A stretch of DNA of 64,000 nucleotides from Caryophanales bacterium (GCA_902362975.1 CABIYO010000009.1:13626-77625), one strand, 5' to 3'; shown: positions 7,959 to 17,541, counted from the stretch's first letter. Notes: generated by a model from the sequence alone, not told the origin. Program-made: numbers and translations.

Positions 7959-9968
7959 TTAATTGGTCGGGAACGTGAGCCCGTCAAGCGACACGAACCC
8001 GTTTCCGTTTGATCCGATGGACTGCTCGACATAGACGCCCCCACCTGTGTCGATGGACAAGCGGTACACGTTCCCGTTGATGCCGTTCGCCATGATGTAG
8101 GTGTTCTTTATCGGACGGAATCCAGCAGGTAGTGTGAATGCGATGGCAGGTAGTGTTCCGGATTTCATTGCACCGCTTAACCGCACCGATCCCGATGCAT
8201 CAATTGCATAGCGGGGCGTTTGGTTCGCGTCGAAGGCGGCCCAGCTGTTCTGAAGCGTGGCGTTGACCCATTGAAGTCTGAGGTTGTTTTTAATCGCCGT
8301 CGATAGTTCGACATGAAGTTCGACGTAATCGGTACTTATGACGGACGGGGTTGCTCCGTCTGAAGGTTCGGCTGCCGTTAGAAAATGAACAAACCCACCA
8401 TCATCAATGTAGCTTGACATCAATGAGGTCGAAAATGTTAATTTACTCACTGTTGCGAGTGTGTGCTCTGCAGCACTAGCCCATGTTGACGTATTCTTAT
8501 TCCAGATATACATTTTAGCCTTATTTCCGGTCGGACTTGAACCAAATCCCCACCAGTTAAAAGTAAGTTTGCTAATATTTGTTTTCAACCACGCCACTTT
8601 ATCCGCTGTCGTCAAACCTGGAATAGCTCCATAGGTGCGCTGGACGTGTTCGATGAGGTCGAAGGAAAAACGTTGTTGCGTTTGTTCTCCGCTGACAGAC
8701 GTTGTATGCGTGATTAAAGTACCGTCAATCGACATCAAGCTATTGTAATTAGACTGAATGAACTCTCCCCATGATTGCACTGGTGTGCCTAGTCCGGCAG
8801 ATACTCGACTTCCTGCGTAATGTGGATTCGCTGTTGTTGAACCTGCCACTTTCCCAACGAAGTTCGCCGTTCCACTAGTCGTGAATTTATTACCCATGAC
8901 CGCGTTGGCTAGAACATTGTCGTCGGTGAGTTTACGCCACGGTTGCCAAACGCCGTTTAGCCTAGTTCGAAAATAAGTGTCTCTTCCTTCTGATTGCGAA
9001 AACAACTGAAGCACATTGTTTGACGAGTCTCGCTGAATAACCTGAAGGAATCCAAAGCTTTTCGGAACATTAAGAGTTGATCCGGTAACAGTGTAGAATC
9101 CAGAATTTGTTGCCTGATCTGCGTCGTCGGGCGACAAAGTAAGGTTTCTGCCGTCATTTAAAGTTAACTTCCACTTCTGCGCGTTATCTAGCGCAGCTTT
9201 GTCACCAGATGACATGAGACCATTTGATGATGTTGTGGCAACCGCAGTGGTCGCAATCTCGACCCATGACGACCATGATCCGGTGTAAATCTTGTAACGG
9301 ATGTAAAGGCGATCCGTGTTCTTGTTGTGGGCGAGCTGTGTCGATTCCGTGCCTTGCTTCATGACAAACAATGCATAATAGACGGGGCTACCTGTTGCGG
9401 TCGGGTTGTTTGATGCGACACCTGCAGTGTAGTAATGCCCCGCATTTGTCGCGGCGTTGAAGTCAGTGATCTGTGTCGCATCCCCGTTATCCTGTGTCAG
9501 TTTCACGAGCTGGGCGCCGTCCCACTTGGTCCGTTCCGCACCCGTGATATGACGTGTCGTGTCGCCTGTGTGAGAGTCGAGAATCGACTTCACTTCGTTG
9601 ATTGCTCCGGTCACGCTCGACTTTGCCATCGTTGTGAGCGATGCGAGCGAACCGACTTTGACGTCCGTGGCCAGGTCGTTGTTCGTGATCGAACCGTCCG
9701 TGATTTGACCGGAACCGATGGCGGGGAGTTGGGAAGCGGTCAGTTTGCCGTCACTTCCGAGCGTGGCCAGACCGTTCGCCGCCGCAATCTTTTCATTGTG
9801 AATCGAATTCAGCTGTAATTCTTGGACCGCATAATAGGTCGTGTACATGAACCAGTTCCACCAAGCGGCAGGCGGTTTCTCGGAGACTTGCCATCCCGTA
9901 TCGATTTTTGACTGTGGCGGTTTGACACCGGCTGCTTTCCATTCTGGCAACGCTTTTGAATAAGGCAT
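7959..9968 (-). CDS. Tail fibre / receptor-binding protein with pyocin-knob repeats
   Basis: A protein of 669 residues. The N-terminus (about 1-60, WWNWFMYTTYYAVQEL) is the usual baseplate-attachment part of such fibres. Two pyocin-knob domains follow (about 155-240 and 265-345), each with the pattern N-x-G-(F/H)-Y, a beta hairpin, and a terminal W-x-x-W. The C-terminal half is beta-rich and less conserved, ending in a domain with repeated short strands (FTLPAGFRP, GFVSLDGLTFP). It probably sets host range. It lies between the baseplate genes and the fibre-associated protein. Confidence 0.85.
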   Translation of the reverse strand: MPYSKALPEWKAAGVKPPQSKIDTGWQVSEKPPAAWWNWFMYTTYYAVQELQLNSIHNEKIAAANGLATLGSDGKLTASQLPAIGSGQITDGSITNNDLATDVKVGSLASLTTMAKSSVTGAINEVKSILDSHTGDTTRHITGAERTKWDGAQLVKLTQDNGDATQITDFNAATNAGHYYTAGVASNNPTATGSPVYYALFVMKQGTESTQLAHNKNTDRLYIRYKIYTGSWSSWVEIATTAVATTSSNGLMSSGDKAALDNAQKWKLTLNDGRNLTLSPDDADQATNSGFYTVTGSTLNVPKSFGFLQVIQRDSSNNVLQLFSQSEGRDTYFRTRLNGVWQPWRKLTDDNVLANAVMGNKFTTSGTANFVGKVAGSTTANPHYAGSRVSAGLGTPVQSWGEFIQSNYNSLMSIDGTLITHTTSVSGEQTQQRFSFDLIEHVQRTYGAIPGLTTADKVAWLKTNISKLTFNWWGFGSSPTGNKAKMYIWNKNTSTWASAAEHTLATVSKLTFSTSLMSSYIDDGGFVHFLTAAEPSDGATPSVISTDYVELHVELSTAIKNNLRLQWVNATLQNSWAAFDANQTPRYAIDASGSVRLSGAMKSGTLPAIAFTLPAGFRPIKNTYIMANGINGNVYRLSIDTGGGVYVEQSIGSNGNGFVSLDGLTFPTN

Positions 9969-9982
9969 GATTCAACCTCCTT

Positions 9983-10627
9983 TTAGATTGGTAAATCAAT
10001 TTCGTTCTCTGGATCATAGGCATCGCCAAGGGTTCCACCCGTTGATTGGTCAAGCGGGGCGAATCCGGCGTTGACGTCCGTCTCTGATGTGTTGGTCTGT
10101 GAAGAGAACGAGAACGTCCCGACGACTTGCACTACCGTGACCCGAACACCTGCCCCGACCACCTTCTGGGCGATCTGCCCAAACTGACGGACGGTCAATC
10201 CGGAAGCGTTCAGCACGTTGAGCGGTAGCCCTGTGACCGAGAGTGCGGCGGGCTCGGCATCGATGGGATGATTGTAAAGCGGAATGATCTCGAAGTTGTC
10301 CGGCGTGGTGTTCAACGATTTTGACAGGGCATTGAGTACGCTGTTGAAGGTGCCGTTTGACAAGTTTTGAGCGACACGAGCACGAATCAAGATTCGCATG
10401 ACTTCGTCCGTCGCCTGTCCTCGCGCCTGTCCGATACCTTGTCCGATCAAGTCGAGTGTCGTGCCCTCTGCCTGGTTGACGTCACGCCATTGTTCAATCT
10501 TTTCGAGCGTCCGATTGAGTTCGTCCAGCTCTCCAGATAGGATGACCAACAGTTTGCCGACGTTGCTGTTCGGGTTTTTGGTATAGGCATCTGTGAGCCG
10601 TCTGAACATGTTAAGGAATACACCCAT
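9983..10627 (-). CDS. Baseplate-associated tail protein (gpI/XkdU position)
   Basis: A protein of 214 residues with a helical N-terminal half (about 1-115, including LDLIGQGIGQARGQATDEVM) and a beta-rich C-terminus. It follows baseplate J, as does gpI of P2-like phages and XkdU of PBSX, which join the fibre to the baseplate. The GQ-GQARG segment resembles the DUF2612-type tail proteins. The start overlaps the baseplate J stop region with no gap. Confidence 0.75.
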   Translation of the reverse strand: MGVFLNMFRRLTDAYTKNPNSNVGKLLVILSGELDELNRTLEKIEQWRDVNQAEGTTLDLIGQGIGQARGQATDEVMRILIRARVAQNLSNGTFNSVLNALSKSLNTTPDNFEIIPLYNHPIDAEPAALSVTGLPLNVLNASGLTVRQFGQIAQKVVGAGVRVTVVQVVGTFSFSSQTNTSETDVNAGFAPLDQSTGGTLGDAYDPENEIDLPI

Positions 10628-10628
10628 A

Positions 10629-11798
10629 TCAAATCACCGTCACTTTGCTCGGGGATGTCTGGGCGACCTCGTTCGGTTGAATGACGATGTTCGACGTGCC
10701 GAGCGTTCCAGACGTCTTGCCGATTCTAATTTGAGCATCGACCACACCAGGCACTTCAAAGACCTTGCGTGTCAATTGCGAAATGATGACATCGTCTCCC
10801 ATTTGGGAACCGATATAGATAGTCCCATCGTTAGCGGTACCGCCGATGACCTTCACGACCTCGTCTTGTACCCGAGCGACCCCGTCAACAGGGAAGGCGA
10901 CACTCGTTGAAATGTCGACCTCGACATAAATCGGCACCTCGACCGCATAATCAAACTTGATGATCTGCGCCTGTCCAGAATCGTCATAGACTGTATGAAG
11001 CTCCGCCCCCATCGGTTCGATGCCTGCAGTCAATTTCGAGAAGATGGCTTCGGCTATGTCCGCCCCGTTTCCACCTAGTGCATAGACATGGATGGATTTC
11101 GGGTTGTTACCGTTCACGACAGTATTTTCGTGGTTCACGATGACTGTCGCCGCCCGAACACCTGGCACATTGATCACTGCAGCACGAATGGCGTTTGCTG
11201 TACCATAACCATTGGCGGCGGAAGAATCGAGCATCCGATTCAAAAATTCTGGGTCGGTCTCATAGTCCCGACCACCTGTCGCCGCTTGCGTGTTGGTGAC
11301 GGTCAGTACGTCGGCATCGGGTTCTGCCTGTACCGTGATAGTATCAGCAGGAACGTTACCGACGACGCCGACGTCGACACATACCGCTTCTCCGGTCCCC
11401 GTTCCACCCACAGAGAGCGTGACATCCTCTGTCAATTCAAAATAGATGTCGTTCTCGGTCGTGTATTGTTTTCCTGCGGGGATTGTAAAGTTTGGTGTTC
11501 CTGTGAAGGACAGCTCGACGATAGACGCCTGTTCCAAGTTTCGGCTCGTATTGAAGAAAACCGAAAGATTATCCATCTGTACGCCTTCCGCCTTCGTGAT
11601 GAATCCCGAGTTGTACACCTTCTCTGCGAGTTCCCACGTTTTACCGAGAAACCAAGCAAAGAGTCGAATCAAGATGCCGAGCGGAGAACGCTCTGTCGTA
11701 TTGATGTCGTCACCGAACAGCTCCCTCGCCTTGACCTCCATGTCGTCATAAAGTTCAGCATAGGTCTTTCGTTTAAATCCGTTTCGATCTAACGCCAT
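10629..11798 (-). CDS. Baseplate J-like protein
   Basis: A protein of 389 residues. It begins with the helical N-terminal part typical of the J/gp47/XkdT family (FGDDINTTERSPLGILIRLFA region), followed by the conserved middle with GGRDYETDPEFLNRM and GTANAIRAAVINVPGVRAA, and ends with a beta domain. J proteins form the outer wedge of contractile-tail baseplates. The start overlaps the gp25-like stop by one base. Confidence 0.93.
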   Translation of the reverse strand: MALDRNGFKRKTYAELYDDMEVKARELFGDDINTTERSPLGILIRLFAWFLGKTWELAEKVYNSGFITKAEGVQMDNLSVFFNTSRNLEQASIVELSFTGTPNFTIPAGKQYTTENDIYFELTEDVTLSVGGTGTGEAVCVDVGVVGNVPADTITVQAEPDADVLTVTNTQAATGGRDYETDPEFLNRMLDSSAANGYGTANAIRAAVINVPGVRAATVIVNHENTVVNGNNPKSIHVYALGGNGADIAEAIFSKLTAGIEPMGAELHTVYDDSGQAQIIKFDYAVEVPIYVEVDISTSVAFPVDGVARVQDEVVKVIGGTANDGTIYIGSQMGDDVIISQLTRKVFEVPGVVDAQIRIGKTSGTLGTSNIVIQPNEVAQTSPSKVTVI

Positions 11799-12151
11799 TA
11801 AATCTCCACCTCCTCAATCGTGATGGTATCGCCATCGGCTTTCTGCAATACCAATGACACACTCATCGAACGGACGACTTTATCAAAGACGAGCGCCAAA
11901 TTATCCACCGAAACAATCCGTGTGTCGTCGGTCGCCGCCTCGATGATGGATGCTCGTACTTCTTCCTCGTTATACGGCTTGCTCTCGAACGGATCCCGAT
12001 ACATACCGAAATCCTCGTTCAAGAACCACTCGCCTCGAGCGGTTTGCATCGTCATCTGGACCGAGTGGGCGAGTTCCTCGTCACCTTGAATCATGGCGAA
12101 TTCACCCGCCGAGATGACGATGTCGCCGTTCTGCATTTTCAATGTCCTCAT
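11798..12151 (-). CDS. Baseplate wedge protein, gp25-like (XkdS/DUF2634)
   Basis: A protein of 117 residues with the fold pattern of the gp25/W family: a beta start with the GDIVISAGEF segment, the helix with EELAHSVQMTMQTARGEWFLN, and the motif (E/D)-x-G-(M/I)-x-x-x-P seen here as EDFGMYRDPF. These proteins join sheath to baseplate. It lies between the spike protein and baseplate J, as in PBSX. Confidence 0.9.
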   Translation of the reverse strand: MRTLKMQNGDIVISAGEFAMIQGDEELAHSVQMTMQTARGEWFLNEDFGMYRDPFESKPYNEEEVRASIIEAATDDTRIVSVDNLALVFDKVVRSMSVSLVLQKADGDTITIEEVEI

Positions 12152-12153
12152 CC

Positions 12154-12609
12154 TTACACCCCCAATATCCCGAGAATGACCGCATCTCGAACGTCATGCA
12201 TCCGATGACTGTCTGGGTCGAACGCTTGCTTTTGCAGGTTATCCATCGCCCGCTCCGAGAATCCGACGAATACGATGTCACCCGCCTGCAGATGAGGCGT
12301 GAGCACGAATGCATCCTTGAAGGTCACGCTTGTGTTGCTGGCATTGACCGACCCCTCTGTCACCGAGATACCCGAGATGGACGTGTTGGCTGCGCTTTTC
12401 ATCTTGTACCGCATCCCGAGGACGGGAGCCCTCTCGATCATCGGATATTTTTCAGTCGCCCCGTTCTTGTCGACGGACAGGAACAACAGCTCGACGTCCG
12501 CCTCCTCATCGTTCGGGTAGTAGCGAATCACACGAGCGGGAGCCATCGTATGGATGGATAGGGAAACCCGACGAAGTAAAGCGTCGAAGAATCTTGTATC
12601 GTTCGCCAT
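12154..12609 (-). CDS. Baseplate spike protein, Gp138 N-terminal type
   Basis: A protein of 151 residues. An OB-like N-terminal domain starts at about residue 20 (MAPARVIRYYPNDEEADVELLF), followed by a glycine/serine-rich strand region and a segment that reads LQAGDIVFVGFSERAMDNL, typical of Gp138_N/gpV-like central spikes that pierce the cell envelope. The C-terminus (DSHRMHDVRDAVILGIL) is the usual end of this family. Its neighbours are the hub (12609) and the gp25-like wedge. Confidence 0.82.
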   Translation of the reverse strand: MANDTRFFDALLRRVSLSIHTMAPARVIRYYPNDEEADVELLFLSVDKNGATEKYPMIERAPVLGMRYKMKSAANTSISGISVTEGSVNASNTSVTFKDAFVLTPHLQAGDIVFVGFSERAMDNLQKQAFDPDSHRMHDVRDAVILGILGV

Positions 12610-13496
12610 TAGACCACCTCGATCTCTGTGTAAAAATCATTTCCGGATGCGACGTGCTTCCCTTTTCTAGTGCGGTATCGACCGTTCGCCGTCTTGGACT
12701 TCACATCGATGACGCTCGCCGTGGTGATGCGATGCTGGAGCAGGCACTTCATCGTGTAGCCCTTCGAGTCATCGTTCTCGAACGGTTCTGGAGAGCCGAG
12801 CAATCCTGTCGACTCTTGGAGCGTGAACCGCTCATCAAATCCGTCCTTCAAAGGTCTGATGACGAGCCTTCCCCGTCGATAGTAGATGATGGAACCACAA
12901 TCTCTCACGACCTCTTCCAAGTTGTTGAGGATGAGGCCCGTGACGACATAGCCCTTCTTGTAAATCTTGTTCCGGACAAGTTTCGGAGCGGATGCCAGCT
13001 TGATACCGAGCACCGAGACGAGCTTCTTGATGATGACGTCCGCTTTCGTGTTCGCCTTGAAGCTAATCTGCATCTTTTGGGTTTTGCTCTGCCCTTTCTT
13101 GGCTCCGGATGTGTACTTCTCGGCAGGGTCAGCGGTCTTGGTCGTCACTTTGATTCGTGAATAGTCCTCGCCTTCCAATACATAGACGGTCGTAATCTTG
13201 TTGACCCCCTCGGAACGTGTGAGAGCACGTGAGACGACGCCAGAGGCGATGACCCCGACGTCCCCTCGATACCCGGCTTGAACCGTGCAAAGGATGCCCC
13301 GTTTGATTCTGGCCACGCTGTCGTCGGAGAGATTATAGATTTCAACCTTGCTCTCGTTCGGCTTCGAATCATCATCAAATGGCACCTCGAAACGGATTTC
13401 AAGCCCTTGTTCTCCCTCGCTCGAATAGGTCGCCTTGTAACTGCCGGAATCAAACATCACTTTCTTGACTCGTCCGAACAACTGTCGGTCACTCAT
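12609..13496 (-). CDS. Baseplate hub protein (gp27/XkdQ-like)
   Basis: A protein of 295 residues, mostly beta with a lysine-rich loop (about 120-145). The arrangement (a beta-rich start with FEVPFDDDSKPNESKVEIYNL, then a central segment YVVTGLILNNLEEVVRDCG) is that of small tail hub proteins such as gp27/gpD relatives. It starts 8 bases inside the plug gene and ends one base into the spike gene, so the three genes form one coupled block. Confidence 0.78.
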   Translation of the reverse strand: MSDRQLFGRVKKVMFDSGSYKATYSSEGEQGLEIRFEVPFDDDSKPNESKVEIYNLSDDSVARIKRGILCTVQAGYRGDVGVIASGVVSRALTRSEGVNKITTVYVLEGEDYSRIKVTTKTADPAEKYTSGAKKGQSKTQKMQISFKANTKADVIIKKLVSVLGIKLASAPKLVRNKIYKKGYVVTGLILNNLEEVVRDCGSIIYYRRGRLVIRPLKDGFDERFTLQESTGLLGSPEPFENDDSKGYTMKCLLQHRITTASVIDVKSKTANGRYRTRKGKHVASGNDFYTEIEVV

Positions 13497-13863
13497 CGTC
13501 TGATTCCTCCACTGTCGCCCCGTCGAGGATATAGAGGAACACCGATTCGTTCATGTTCTCGAACGTGATTCGTGTCGCCTCCATACCGATGTCGAGCGGG
13601 ATCAGTGTCGGTGCGGGGATGTCATACCGAGGGATGTTCTCCCAAAGTGGGCGACCGAGTATCAACTTCTCTCCGAGAACAATCGGCACGTCCTCCCCGT
13701 CGTCACCGATCTTGTAAAGATGGACGGTAAAGAAGTCGCCTGTCTCGTTGTAATCGAACTGCAGCACGAATGTTTCCTCATAGAAATCAATCTCGAAGCG
13801 CTCGGATATTTCGGTCTTGTCAAATTCGACGATGTCATAGACCTCACTTGCGTTCACGATCAT
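13489..13863 (-). CDS. Baseplate plug-family protein
   Basis: A protein of 124 residues, very acidic and beta-rich. Pattern: an N-terminal strand block (FVLQFDYNETGDFFTVHLYK), a loop with EKLILGRPLWENIP, and a C-terminal strand ITFENMNESVFLYIL. This resembles the baseplate plug proteins described for simple contractile phages, which sit around the hub. It lies between the LysM protein and the hub gene, which fits. Confidence 0.65.
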   Translation of the reverse strand: MIVNASEVYDIVEFDKTEISERFEIDFYEETFVLQFDYNETGDFFTVHLYKIGDDGEDVPIVLGEKLILGRPLWENIPRYDIPAPTLIPLDIGMEATRITFENMNESVFLYILDGATVEESDDE

Positions 13864-13874
13864 TCCCGCTCACC

Positions 13875-14456
13875 TCATTTCACTCTCAATTTTGCGCCGA
13901 TCGGGATTCGACGGTCTGGGTACTTGTTCCACGTCCGCAACTGCTGGACGGACGTCCCATACTTCCGACCCAATGCCCAATAGGTGTCGCCCTTCTTGGC
14001 CACATGATAGCGGGCGGTCGTGGCTCTTGCTTTCTTGGGAGCCGGCTTCTTCTTCCCGCTTCGTGACGTCGGTTTTCGTGTCGGCTTTTGTTTCGGCGGG
14101 GCTTTCACCCACGGGCTTGTCGCAATCCGTATTTTCCGTACGGAGATGGACAGCGCCACTCCGTTCCCGATGTCTGCCGAATAGTCGCGTCCGATGTCTA
14201 AAATGACGACGTTTGAAGCGGTCGAGCGCCCCACATAACGAAGGAGCGCCCCTTTCCGCATGTATTCTCTCAATTTTTCAACCTGTGAAGAATAATCTTC
14301 ACCAATGAGGACAGCCGAGAGGGAAAGTTCCTCCGGCTTTGCCTCGATATGGTCCGTGAAAGGTTCACCACGCTCGACGGCGTATTCTGTGGCTTCCACT
14401 TGGTCACGGTATGATTCTTTCTCGACATGGATGGTCACGTCTCCGAGTTTTGCCAT
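13875..14456 (-). CDS. LysM-containing baseplate protein (Dit-like/XkdP)
   Basis: A protein of 193 residues. The N-terminal part (about 1-105) resembles the Dit-like domain (VERGEPFTDHIEAKPEEL, then EDYSSQVEKLREYMRKG). A lysine/proline linker (about 115-145) leads to a LysM module (about 148-192, YHVAKKGDTYWALGRKYG ... NKYPDRRIPIGAKLRVK) that binds peptidoglycan. XkdP of PBSX has the same layout. The start abuts the tape measure stop by one base. Confidence 0.88.
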   Translation of the reverse strand: MAKLGDVTIHVEKESYRDQVEATEYAVERGEPFTDHIEAKPEELSLSAVLIGEDYSSQVEKLREYMRKGALLRYVGRSTASNVVILDIGRDYSADIGNGVALSISVRKIRIATSPWVKAPPKQKPTRKPTSRSGKKKPAPKKARATTARYHVAKKGDTYWALGRKYGTSVQQLRTWNKYPDRRIPIGAKLRVK

Positions 14457-17317
14457 CAGTAAGACACCTCCGGATTATATAAATCTAGCAAGTGCGCGAA
14501 CGCCTCATCCATGGCGTCACGTACTTGCCCTCTCACGTCGCCACCGCTTCCAGAACCGCCACCATTGACTTGAATGGTCGGGTTGAAGTTGATGGTGCGG
14601 TTGTTGCTCGTGCTGTTGGTGTTCATTGTGCCGCTCGTCTCTGGCGTGATGCCCGCGACAGGCTGCTGAACGGTGTAGTTGAGTTGTCGTGCCATGTTGT
14701 CGACCATTCGCATCTCGTTTTGCATACCGAGCGCATAACCCTCTGTCGTCCATCCGCCGTATTCATAGAAGACTTTTGACGGAGAGTTGATGCCGAGGAG
14801 CCCCATTGTCTTGTCCATGACGGTCTCGGCCAAGGAGCCCGCAGCCTTCGCGAGCGATCCGAGCATGGACCCGATCCCGTTGATAAGACCTTGTACGATG
14901 TCGGCCCCGATGCTGAACAGGTCGATCTCGCTGATGGCGCTTATGATAGCTGCACCGATCTCCCTCATGGCAGAGCCGACCGCTCCAATCAGCTGCAAAA
15001 TCCCGTTGATGAGTGCCATGATGAGCTCACCACCGAGCGCAAGCATTTGAGGTAGGTTCTCGATGATGATGTTAAATATCGCGGTCAGTAATTGGAGCGC
15101 GGCGGCCACCAGTTGCGGTAACATTTGAATCAATCCGTTGATGAGCGACACGACGATTTGAACCGCCGCATTGATAATCATCGGCAGGTTTTGGATCAAC
15201 ATGTCCGCAATCGAAGTGATGAGCTGAATCGCGACGGTGATCAATTGCGGCAACATCGAGATGATGCCTTGAATCAACATCATTAAAATCTGAATGCCCG
15301 CGTTCAAAATGAGCGGCAGATTTTGAACGACCATATTGACGATTGTGGTGATGATTTGCATGACGACAGGTATCAAAGTCGGTAAAAGTTGAAGGATTCC
15401 TTGAATCAGCGACATCAGAATTTGAACGCCGGCCTGCAAAATCATCGGTAAGAGCGTGACGATATTGGTCAGCAAAGTCATGATGATTCCAAGCGCCGCC
15501 TGCAGCAACATCGGCAACAAAGTGATGATTGACTGCACCAAAGTCTGCAAAATTTGAACCCCTGCATTGATCAAAACAGGTAAATTCGTGATGATTGCGT
15601 TCAGAATCGCCGTCAAAATCGATACGCCTGCCTGTACGAGCACTGGGAGCAACGTCGTGATTGTGGAGACGATAAACGTGAGCAATTGCATCACGGCCCC
15701 CAGGACAATCGGTAGATTCGTGACGATGCCCTGCACGATGTTAGTCAGGATTTGGACACCTTGTTCGACCAGTCGCGGCAGATTCGTCGTGATGAACGTG
15801 ACGAAATTGTTGATGATATTCGTCGCCGTCGTTGCGAGGTCCCCGCTCTTCGATTGAATCCCTTCGACAATCGTCGGAATGAACCGGGATGCCGAGATAA
15901 GTAGTCCAGGAAGCCCGCCGATTAAGAAGCCGATGATGGTTGGTAGCAAATTCTTGAACATTTCAAAAATTCCGGAGAAGTCTCCAGTGAACGCCTGTTT
16001 GATGGCGTCCATCGCCGCAGTCGCAAAACTGGTCAGCTTTTCAAGCATCCCGGAAATGATCGGGCCAAGGAATCCGGCGAGCCAGCCAAAGACTTCCTGC
16101 GCCTTCGCCTTGATTGCGTCCCAGGCACCGATGACAGCGTTACGGAAGCCCTCGTTTGTGGTCCATAGATGACGGATGCCCCAAACAAGCCCGACAATGG
16201 CGGCAGAAACGAGCACGACGGTTCCCATCATGGCCGCGAATCCGGTGACGACCGGACCGATGAACGGCCAGACCGCTGCGAGTGCCGCCTGCATGCCACC
16301 AAACAAGCCGATACCGATGGCAAGCGGGCTCAAAATGAGCGTTAAAATCGGAATCAAGATCAAGAACGCCGCGACGAGCTTCGCGATAGTCGGGTGCGCC
16401 TCGTTGAATCGGACGACCATGTCCGCGATCGCCTTGATGAAGCGGAAAATTGGGATCATGATCATGGCGAATACTTCAATCATCGGCTCGAACGCCTTCG
16501 AAAGGCTCTTCGACATGTCTTCAAACGCTTTTTTGTAGGCGCTGTTTGCTTCCATCGCCCCGTTGTGGAGCGTCTTGTAGAAAATGACCGCCCCTGCAGC
16601 CGCAATCAACGCCACGGCCGTAAATCGAAGCATACCCTGTTGGATCATCATGGTCATGTCACGGAGTTGTTTCATGTTGGCGGTCGGTCCGAGCATTTTC
16701 AAAGCCAGAGCCGCCGGTTGCCCCTGCATGGCGATCTTGTTCATGCTATCCGCCACGCCTAGCAGACCGTTGTTCACCCGGTAAAGCGGGTTGCCCATCC
16801 GGTTATAGTTATCCATGATGCGCTGCGCCTGGGTCGTCCGGTTCATTAGAGTCCCGACCGTTCGGATCATACTCATCTTTTGCAACTCATCGTTAGCGAT
16901 CATCTGGTCGGTCGCTTTCTTGTGCGCCGCTCCTGCCTTTTGTACTTCACGCATGAACTCGCGGTTGGAACCAGTGTAGTTCTTCGCACTCTGAGTCAAC
17001 TTGAACATGTCATATTCTGCCTTGATAAGTTCGTCACGGAATGGGTAGAGTGCTTTCCGCTGTGCGTAAAACGCACGTTGCATCTCTCGCCGCATTTCTA
17101 GCGCTTCTTGGGACATGCCTCGTGTTGACGTCATCATCCAGTTCGTCGCATCGCTCATTCGGCGGTAACTACGGACGGTCATGTCGCCCTGTGAGTTGAT
17201 CGTTGACCCCATCAGACGTGCATTGCGTGTCACTTCGTTAATCTGTCGGTTGATGTCGCGCAAAGGGTCTGCTTCCGCCATTATGTCAATCGCGATGTCG
17301 GTATCCCGTAGAGCCAT
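14456..17317 (-). CDS. Tail tape measure protein
   Basis: A protein of 953 residues. The N-terminal third is helical and polar (about 1-230), followed by hydrophobic helices (about 233-380), a central segment, and then 12 tandem 22-residue hydrophobic repeats (about 512-775). A C-terminal part ends with the segment KTMGLLGINSPSKVFYEYGGWTTEGYALGM, a signature often seen in tape measure proteins. It sets tail length and is packed inside the tube. It starts 6 bases after the stop of the tail assembly chaperone extension. Confidence 0.93.
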   Translation of the reverse strand: MALRDTDIAIDIMAEADPLRDINRQINEVTRNARLMGSTINSQGDMTVRSYRRMSDATNWMMTSTRGMSQEALEMRREMQRAFYAQRKALYPFRDELIKAEYDMFKLTQSAKNYTGSNREFMREVQKAGAAHKKATDQMIANDELQKMSMIRTVGTLMNRTTQAQRIMDNYNRMGNPLYRVNNGLLGVADSMNKIAMQGQPAALALKMLGPTANMKQLRDMTMMIQQGMLRFTAVALIAAAGAVIFYKTLHNGAMEANSAYKKAFEDMSKSLSKAFEPMIEVFAMIMIPIFRFIKAIADMVVRFNEAHPTIAKLVAAFLILIPILTLILSPLAIGIGLFGGMQAALAAVWPFIGPVVTGFAAMMGTVVLVSAAIVGLVWGIRHLWTTNEGFRNAVIGAWDAIKAKAQEVFGWLAGFLGPIISGMLEKLTSFATAAMDAIKQAFTGDFSGIFEMFKNLLPTIIGFLIGGLPGLLISASRFIPTIVEGIQSKSGDLATTATNIINNFVTFITTNLPRLVEQGVQILTNIVQGIVTNLPIVLGAVMQLLTFIVSTITTLLPVLVQAGVSILTAILNAIITNLPVLINAGVQILQTLVQSIITLLPMLLQAALGIIMTLLTNIVTLLPMILQAGVQILMSLIQGILQLLPTLIPVVMQIITTIVNMVVQNLPLILNAGIQILMMLIQGIISMLPQLITVAIQLITSIADMLIQNLPMIINAAVQIVVSLINGLIQMLPQLVAAALQLLTAIFNIIIENLPQMLALGGELIMALINGILQLIGAVGSAMREIGAAIISAISEIDLFSIGADIVQGLINGIGSMLGSLAKAAGSLAETVMDKTMGLLGINSPSKVFYEYGGWTTEGYALGMQNEMRMVDNMARQLNYTVQQPVAGITPETSGTMNTNSTSNNRTINFNPTIQVNGGGSGSGGDVRGQVRDAMDEAFAHLLDLYNPEVSY
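14993..15784 (-). repeat. Twelve tandem 66-bp units encoding 22-residue repeats in the tape measure gene
   Basis: Codons 512-775 read as 12 units of exactly 22 residues, each starting with (N/L/M)LP followed by a pattern like x-L-(I/V)-x-x-G-(V/I)-Q-(I/L)-L. Examples: NLPVLINAGVQILQTLVQSI and LLPMILQAGVQILMSLIQGI. Units starting NLP tend to alternate with LLP or MLP units. The DNA is diverged between units, so this is an old amplification kept in frame. Confidence 0.9.
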
Positions 17318-17322
17318 CTAGT

Positions 17323-17541
17323 TCACCCTTTCTTCTTTTTGCTCGCTTTCTTCTCAAGCTCGATTTGCATGTCGAGAGCGGCGTTTGCTTCCATCAGTGT
17401 GTGCATGTCCATGTTCATCACTTCGGTGTATGAAAATTTCTCACTCATGACGAGACGCCATAGCGCCCACTGTTGCCGTACCATTCCCTTATAAACCGAT
17501 TTCGGTAAAGGTTTAGCCCATAAGAAACGTCGAAGCCTCTT
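17323..17541 (-). CDS. Tail assembly chaperone, frameshifted C-terminal extension (T part)
   Basis: This frame has no good start of its own. It opens after a TGA at 17542-17544 and overlaps the end of the upstream chaperone by about 27 bases in the +1 (equal to -2) frame. It would add FLWAKPLPKSVYKGMVRQQW and a stretch ending in KKASKKKKG, stopping 6 bases before the tape measure ATG. A T-TTC site (17524-17527), where one tRNA-Phe can read TTT then TTC, is a plausible slip point. Contractile and siphophages use such shifts to make the G-T fusion needed for tail assembly. Confidence 0.72.
   Translation of the reverse strand, partial: KRLRRFLWAKPLPKSVYKGMVRQQWALWRLVMSEKFSYTEVMNMDMHTLMEANAALDMQIELEKKASKKKKG

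Noticed and set aside
14993..15784. Regular 66-bp units that might be taken for a CRISPR or other DNA repeat array
   Set aside because: The units are in frame, diverged in DNA and keep a hydrophobic protein pattern in the tape measure gene; there are no constant repeats with unique spacers. No CRISPR array or cas gene was seen in the window.
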